Assembly (NCBI GenBank): GCA_012523095.1
Contig: JAAYJE010000048.1
Location: 1-64,000 of the forward strand
DNA from: Actinomycetota bacterium
GTDB lineage: Bacteria > Actinomycetota > Thermoleophilia > RBG-16-64-13
DNA: 64,000 bases
Reading direction: 5' to 3'
The translations under genes and the position numbers were made by a program. A model generated the notes under the pieces. It was not told the origin of the DNA. It searched no databases and was given only the letters and a program-made list of their open reading frames with translations. Numbering within the stretch: position 1 is the first letter of the stretch; every line of letters starts with the position of its first letter. Below are positions 61,462-64,000 of the stretch, in pieces.

Positions 61462-62277
61462 ATGGGAAGGGGGGCTGTGAATCAGGGCAGAAGATCAGGC
61501 GTCGACTCCCATGTGCGTTCCGTAGGTCGTGCGGTTGCTATCCTTGAGCAGTTCACGCTTGACCGTCCCGAACCGACCCTCACCGAGATCAGTACTGAGA
61601 TAGGGCTCAGCAAGAGCACGACCCACCGTCTTCTCACCACCTTGGAAGCAGCCGAGATGGTCGAGTTCGACAGGAAGTCTCTGCGCTACCGGCTGGGACT
61701 CAAGGTCTTCAGGTTAGGCAGTGTGGCTTCGAAGGGCATGGACCTAGTCCGGCAGGCGGAGCCTTTGTTGCGGAGCATCGCTGAGGAGACCGACGAGACT
61801 TCCTTGCTCCTGGTGGCCGACGGGCATCAGGCGCTCTGCCTGCTGCGCTTCGACGGCGACTGCCAGGTGAGGGTGTTGTTCTCGGAACCGGGGAAGCATT
61901 CAGCCTTCAATATCGGAGCTGCACAACGGGTGCTTCTGGCTCATCTTCCTGACGATGTGTGGGAAGAAGTGGTGGCTCATCACGTGAGGCACATGACTCA
62001 GTATTCGCTTGTGGCCAGGGACGAACTGGAGCGAGACCGTCGCGAGATCCAAGAACACGGGTACGCGGTGAGCTGGGAGGACATCATCCTGTACACCTGC
62101 GGCCTGGGGGCACCGGTTCGGGATGCTGAGGGGTCGGTGGTCGCGGCGGTCAGCATCTCCGGCATCGTACAGCGGTTCTCGGCTGAAAGGCTACCTCTGC
62201 TGATCCGTAGGGTCATGCAGCTCGGAGACGATCTCTCACACCGGCTCGGATATGCGGAACGCGGGGCGGGCCGGTAA
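61462..62277 (+). CDS. IclR-family transcriptional regulator
   Basis: 271 residues. The winged HTH is VGRAVAILEQFTLDRPEPTL, then TEISTEIGLSKSTTHRLLTT; the effector domain is VRQAEPLLRSIAEETDETSL ... FNIGAAQRVLLAHLPDDVWE ... YAVSWEDIILYTCGLGAPV. The start is ATG at 61462 with AAGGAG 9 bases upstream. It is only distantly similar to the first IclR. It probably controls the adjacent transporter, but I see no matching palindromes, so its targets are open. Confidence 0.92.
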   Translation: MGRGAVNQGRRSGVDSHVRSVGRAVAILEQFTLDRPEPTLTEISTEIGLSKSTTHRLLTTLEAAEMVEFDRKSLRYRLGLKVFRLGSVASKGMDLVRQAEPLLRSIAEETDETSLLLVADGHQALCLLRFDGDCQVRVLFSEPGKHSAFNIGAAQRVLLAHLPDDVWEEVVAHHVRHMTQYSLVARDELERDRREIQEHGYAVSWEDIILYTCGLGAPVRDAEGSVVAAVSISGIVQRFSAERLPLLIRRVMQLGDDLSHRLGYAERGAGR

Positions 62278-62374
62278 CGGCTCGGACGGTGTGGTTAAAT
62301 AGAGACGAACTGAGACTCGGCGTCCGTGTGGTTCGGCGGTGCGCGCCGGGCCGAGTCGCGAGGAGGGTTTGCAT

Positions 62375-62881
62375 ATGGCCAATATCGGTATGTGGGAGAT
62401 CGCGATAGTTCTCGTGCTGATCCTCATCATCTTCGGTCCCAAGAAGCTGCCCGAGCTAGGTTCTTCGCTTGGAAAGTCGATCAGAGGCTTCAAGAAGGGT
62501 CTGAGAGACAACAAGGAAGATATCGTCTCAACCGTCGCAGAGGTCCGTGAGGCAACGGGCATCGACGAGATCAAGTCTGCTGTGGACGAAGTACGAGATG
62601 CAGTGGGCTTGGATGAGATGAAGTCGACCGTCTCCGAGCTTAAGCGGGCGACCAACGTCAAGAGCGCTCTCTCCACTCAGCCCCAACCGACCATGACGAC
62701 CACCGGATCGGCCGCCGCAACTGAGACCACCACGACGACCGAGTCGGCCACGACGACCGAGTCGGCCTCAACGACCGAGCCGGCCTCAACGACCGAGTCG
62801 GCCGCGGCGGCGCATTCAGGGATAGAGGCTGAACTACCGGCGGAGCCGCCCTCCACTCCCAAGCAGGTCGATTCCGACTAG
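62375..62881 (+). CDS. tatA: Twin-arginine translocase subunit TatA/TatB-like
   Basis: 168 residues. One N-terminal transmembrane helix (IAIVLVLILIIFGPKKLPEL, with the FG hinge) is followed by an amphipathic helix SSLGKSIRGFKKGLRD. A long acidic helix and a Thr/Ser/Glu-rich tail of TTTESA-like repeats follow. It forms the export pore or, given its length, could act as TatB. AGGAGGG lies 7 bases before the ATG. A Tat-dependent binding protein is encoded 5 kb upstream, and no tatC is in the window. Confidence 0.88.
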   Translation: MANIGMWEIAIVLVLILIIFGPKKLPELGSSLGKSIRGFKKGLRDNKEDIVSTVAEVREATGIDEIKSAVDEVRDAVGLDEMKSTVSELKRATNVKSALSTQPQPTMTTTGSAAATETTTTTESATTTESASTTEPASTTESAAAAHSGIEAELPAEPPSTPKQVDSD

Positions 62882-63181
62882 CGAGCGGATAGTTCGCGGG
62901 CGCCGGTGAGAACCGCGTCTCTTCGGAAAGGACTCGCATCGGCCACAGAGGAGGGCGTAAGGCCGGACGCGACGGTAGGGCTCGGCATCAGCGCTGCGGG
63001 CGATGCGTACGGCCTCGATTCCGTTCAGCCGGTCAATGCTCGGCCTGAGGGGTACTGAGGGGTACGGCGTGCCGGATATCGGGACGGAGATCTCCCTAGA
63101 CTGAACCGGCTGCGACCGGCGTTCGCTCCCCATGCGGTCCCAGTGCTAGTCTTAGAGGGACGGCGTAACGTAAGGAGGGGC
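62882..63181. other. Intergenic region before glnA
   Basis: 300 bases without a gene. It contains a perfect tandem copy of TGAGGGGTAC (63046-63055 and 63056-63065) and AAGGAGGGG just before the glnA ATG. No clear nitrogen-regulator operator was recognised. Confidence 0.4.
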
Positions 63182-64000
63182 ATGGTGGGTAGCACGCTGA
63201 CGAAGGAAGACGTCGTACGTCTTGTCGATGAGCACGACGTCAAGTTCATCCGGCTTTGGTTCACGGATGTGCTCGGCTTCCTCAAGAGCCTGGCGATGAC
63301 GCGCCGCGAACTTGAGACCTGCCTTGAAGAGGGCATGGGGTTCGACGGTTCGTCCATCGAGGGTTTCGCCCGGGTTCAGGAATCTGATATGGTCGCCATG
63401 CCCGATCCGGCTACGTTCGCCATTCTGCCCGGTATGCAGGAAAAAGACCGCACCGCCCGGATCTTCTGCGACATCATCCAGCCGGACGGACGGCCCTACG
63501 CGGGCGATCCACGGTTCGCTCTGAAACGCATGCTTGGTAAGGCCGCCGAGATGGGCTACACGATGTACGTGGGCCCCGAGCTGGAGTTCTACTACTTCAA
63601 GGACAACACCCGTACCGACGTTCTCGACCGCGGCGGCTACTTCGATCTCACCTCTTTGGATGTATCCACCAGCGTCCGCCGCGAGACGGTCTCCGCCCTG
63701 GAAGAGATCGGTATCGAAGTCGAGTACGCGCATCATGAGTGCGGTCCGTCCCAGCACGAGATCGACCTGCGCTACAAGGATGCCCTCACCATGGCCGATG
63801 CCGTCATGACCTACCGCTTGTTGGTGAAGGAGGTGGCCAACGCCAATAGTATCCACGCCACCTTCATGCCCAAGCCCATGTATGGCGAGGCGGGCTCAGG
63901 GATGCACGTGCATCAGTCGCTGTTCAAGGACGGCCGTAACGCCTTCTTCGACGCTGAGGACGCCTGTCACATGTCGGCGGCCTGCAAAGCGTACGTAACC
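63182..64000 (+). CDS. glnA: Glutamine synthetase type I (partial, runs off the window)
   Basis: The first 273 codons of GlnA are present; the gene continues past the end of the window. The N-terminal beta-grasp domain (VKFIRLWFTDVLGFLKSLAM) is followed by GFDGSSIEGFARVQESDM, the metal-binding GPELEFYYF, CGPSQHEIDLRY and FMPKPMYGEAGSGMHVHQSL. It makes glutamine from glutamate, ammonia and ATP. The missing C-terminus holds the Tyr-adenylylation loop, so alpha or beta subtype and regulation cannot be told. AAGGAGGGG precedes the ATG. Confidence 0.95.
   Translation, partial: MVGSTLTKEDVVRLVDEHDVKFIRLWFTDVLGFLKSLAMTRRELETCLEEGMGFDGSSIEGFARVQESDMVAMPDPATFAILPGMQEKDRTARIFCDIIQPDGRPYAGDPRFALKRMLGKAAEMGYTMYVGPELEFYYFKDNTRTDVLDRGGYFDLTSLDVSTSVRRETVSALEEIGIEVEYAHHECGPSQHEIDLRYKDALTMADAVMTYRLLVKEVANANSIHATFMPKPMYGEAGSGMHVHQSLFKDGRNAFFDAEDACHMSAACKAYVT

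Overview
The window is a gene-dense, GC-rich (roughly 60% by eye) bacterial chromosome segment. Operons are tight, with many 4-base ATGA stop/start overlaps and GTG/TTG starts. An anaerobic actinobacterium (Actinomycetota) fits best. The pointers are a BldD-type regulator that keeps the cyclic-di-GMP signature R-x-D-x8-R-x-x-D, a DUF6504 protein, and oxygen-sensitive functions: two molybdoenzymes of the pyrogallol transhydroxylase family, a 2-hydroxyacyl-CoA dehydratase-type activase, rubredoxin, an Fe-S ene-reductase and ferredoxin-thioredoxin reductase. No 16S gene is present, so the lineage is inferred.

Layout. 1-5.8 kb: aminotransferase, phosphoglycerate mutase, rubredoxin, divergent proton-pumping pyrophosphatase. 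6-10.5 kb (minus): a giant activase split in two genes. 10.7-19 kb: decayed livF fragment, Fe-S ene-reductase, RidA and a complete Liv-type ABC transporter ending at an IS1182-like transposase remnant. 19.2-30.4 kb: cupin, SDR, serA, FTR/glutaredoxin pair, SLH/L,D-transpeptidase wall protein, several hydrolases, a methyltransferase, a MetH-activation-like protein and the GMP synthase ATPase subunit. 30.6-40.7 kb: cinA, then a hisI-trpEGDC-usp-trpFBA operon preceded by a leader ORF rich in Trp and His codons. 40.6-42.3 kb: bldD-like gene, small hypothetical gene, tRNA-Leu, DUF2284 protein. 42.6-50.9 kb: an apparently complete pyrogallol-to-acetoacetate pathway. 50.9-62.3 kb: flavoprotein, IclR regulator with two matching palindromic operators, a second transhydroxylase-like enzyme, a second Liv-type transporter and a second IclR. 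62.4-64 kb: tatA and the start of glnA.

How the genes work together. The central locus encodes every enzyme family known for anaerobic phloroglucinol breakdown: pyrogallol-phloroglucinol transhydroxylase (AthLS), an SDR (phloroglucinol reductase), a cyclase-family hydrolase (dihydrophloroglucinol cyclohydrolase), a 3-hydroxyacyl-CoA-dehydrogenase-like enzyme (3-hydroxy-5-oxohexanoate dehydrogenase) and a BKACE enzyme (triacetate acetoacetate-lyase). A cupin that lacks the usual metal-binding histidines sits among them with no known job. The adjacent second molybdoenzyme keeps the Mo-site Asp-Ser-Trp motif but not the substrate-pocket residues. It is probably under its own IclR repressor, and with the ABC transporter it looks like a separately regulated entry route for another polyhydroxylated aromatic. 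This unassigned enzyme/regulator/transporter module is the best candidate here for an undescribed system. The mixed Trp/His leader and the Cys-to-Asp change in the AthS iron-sulfur motif are the other points most worth checking.
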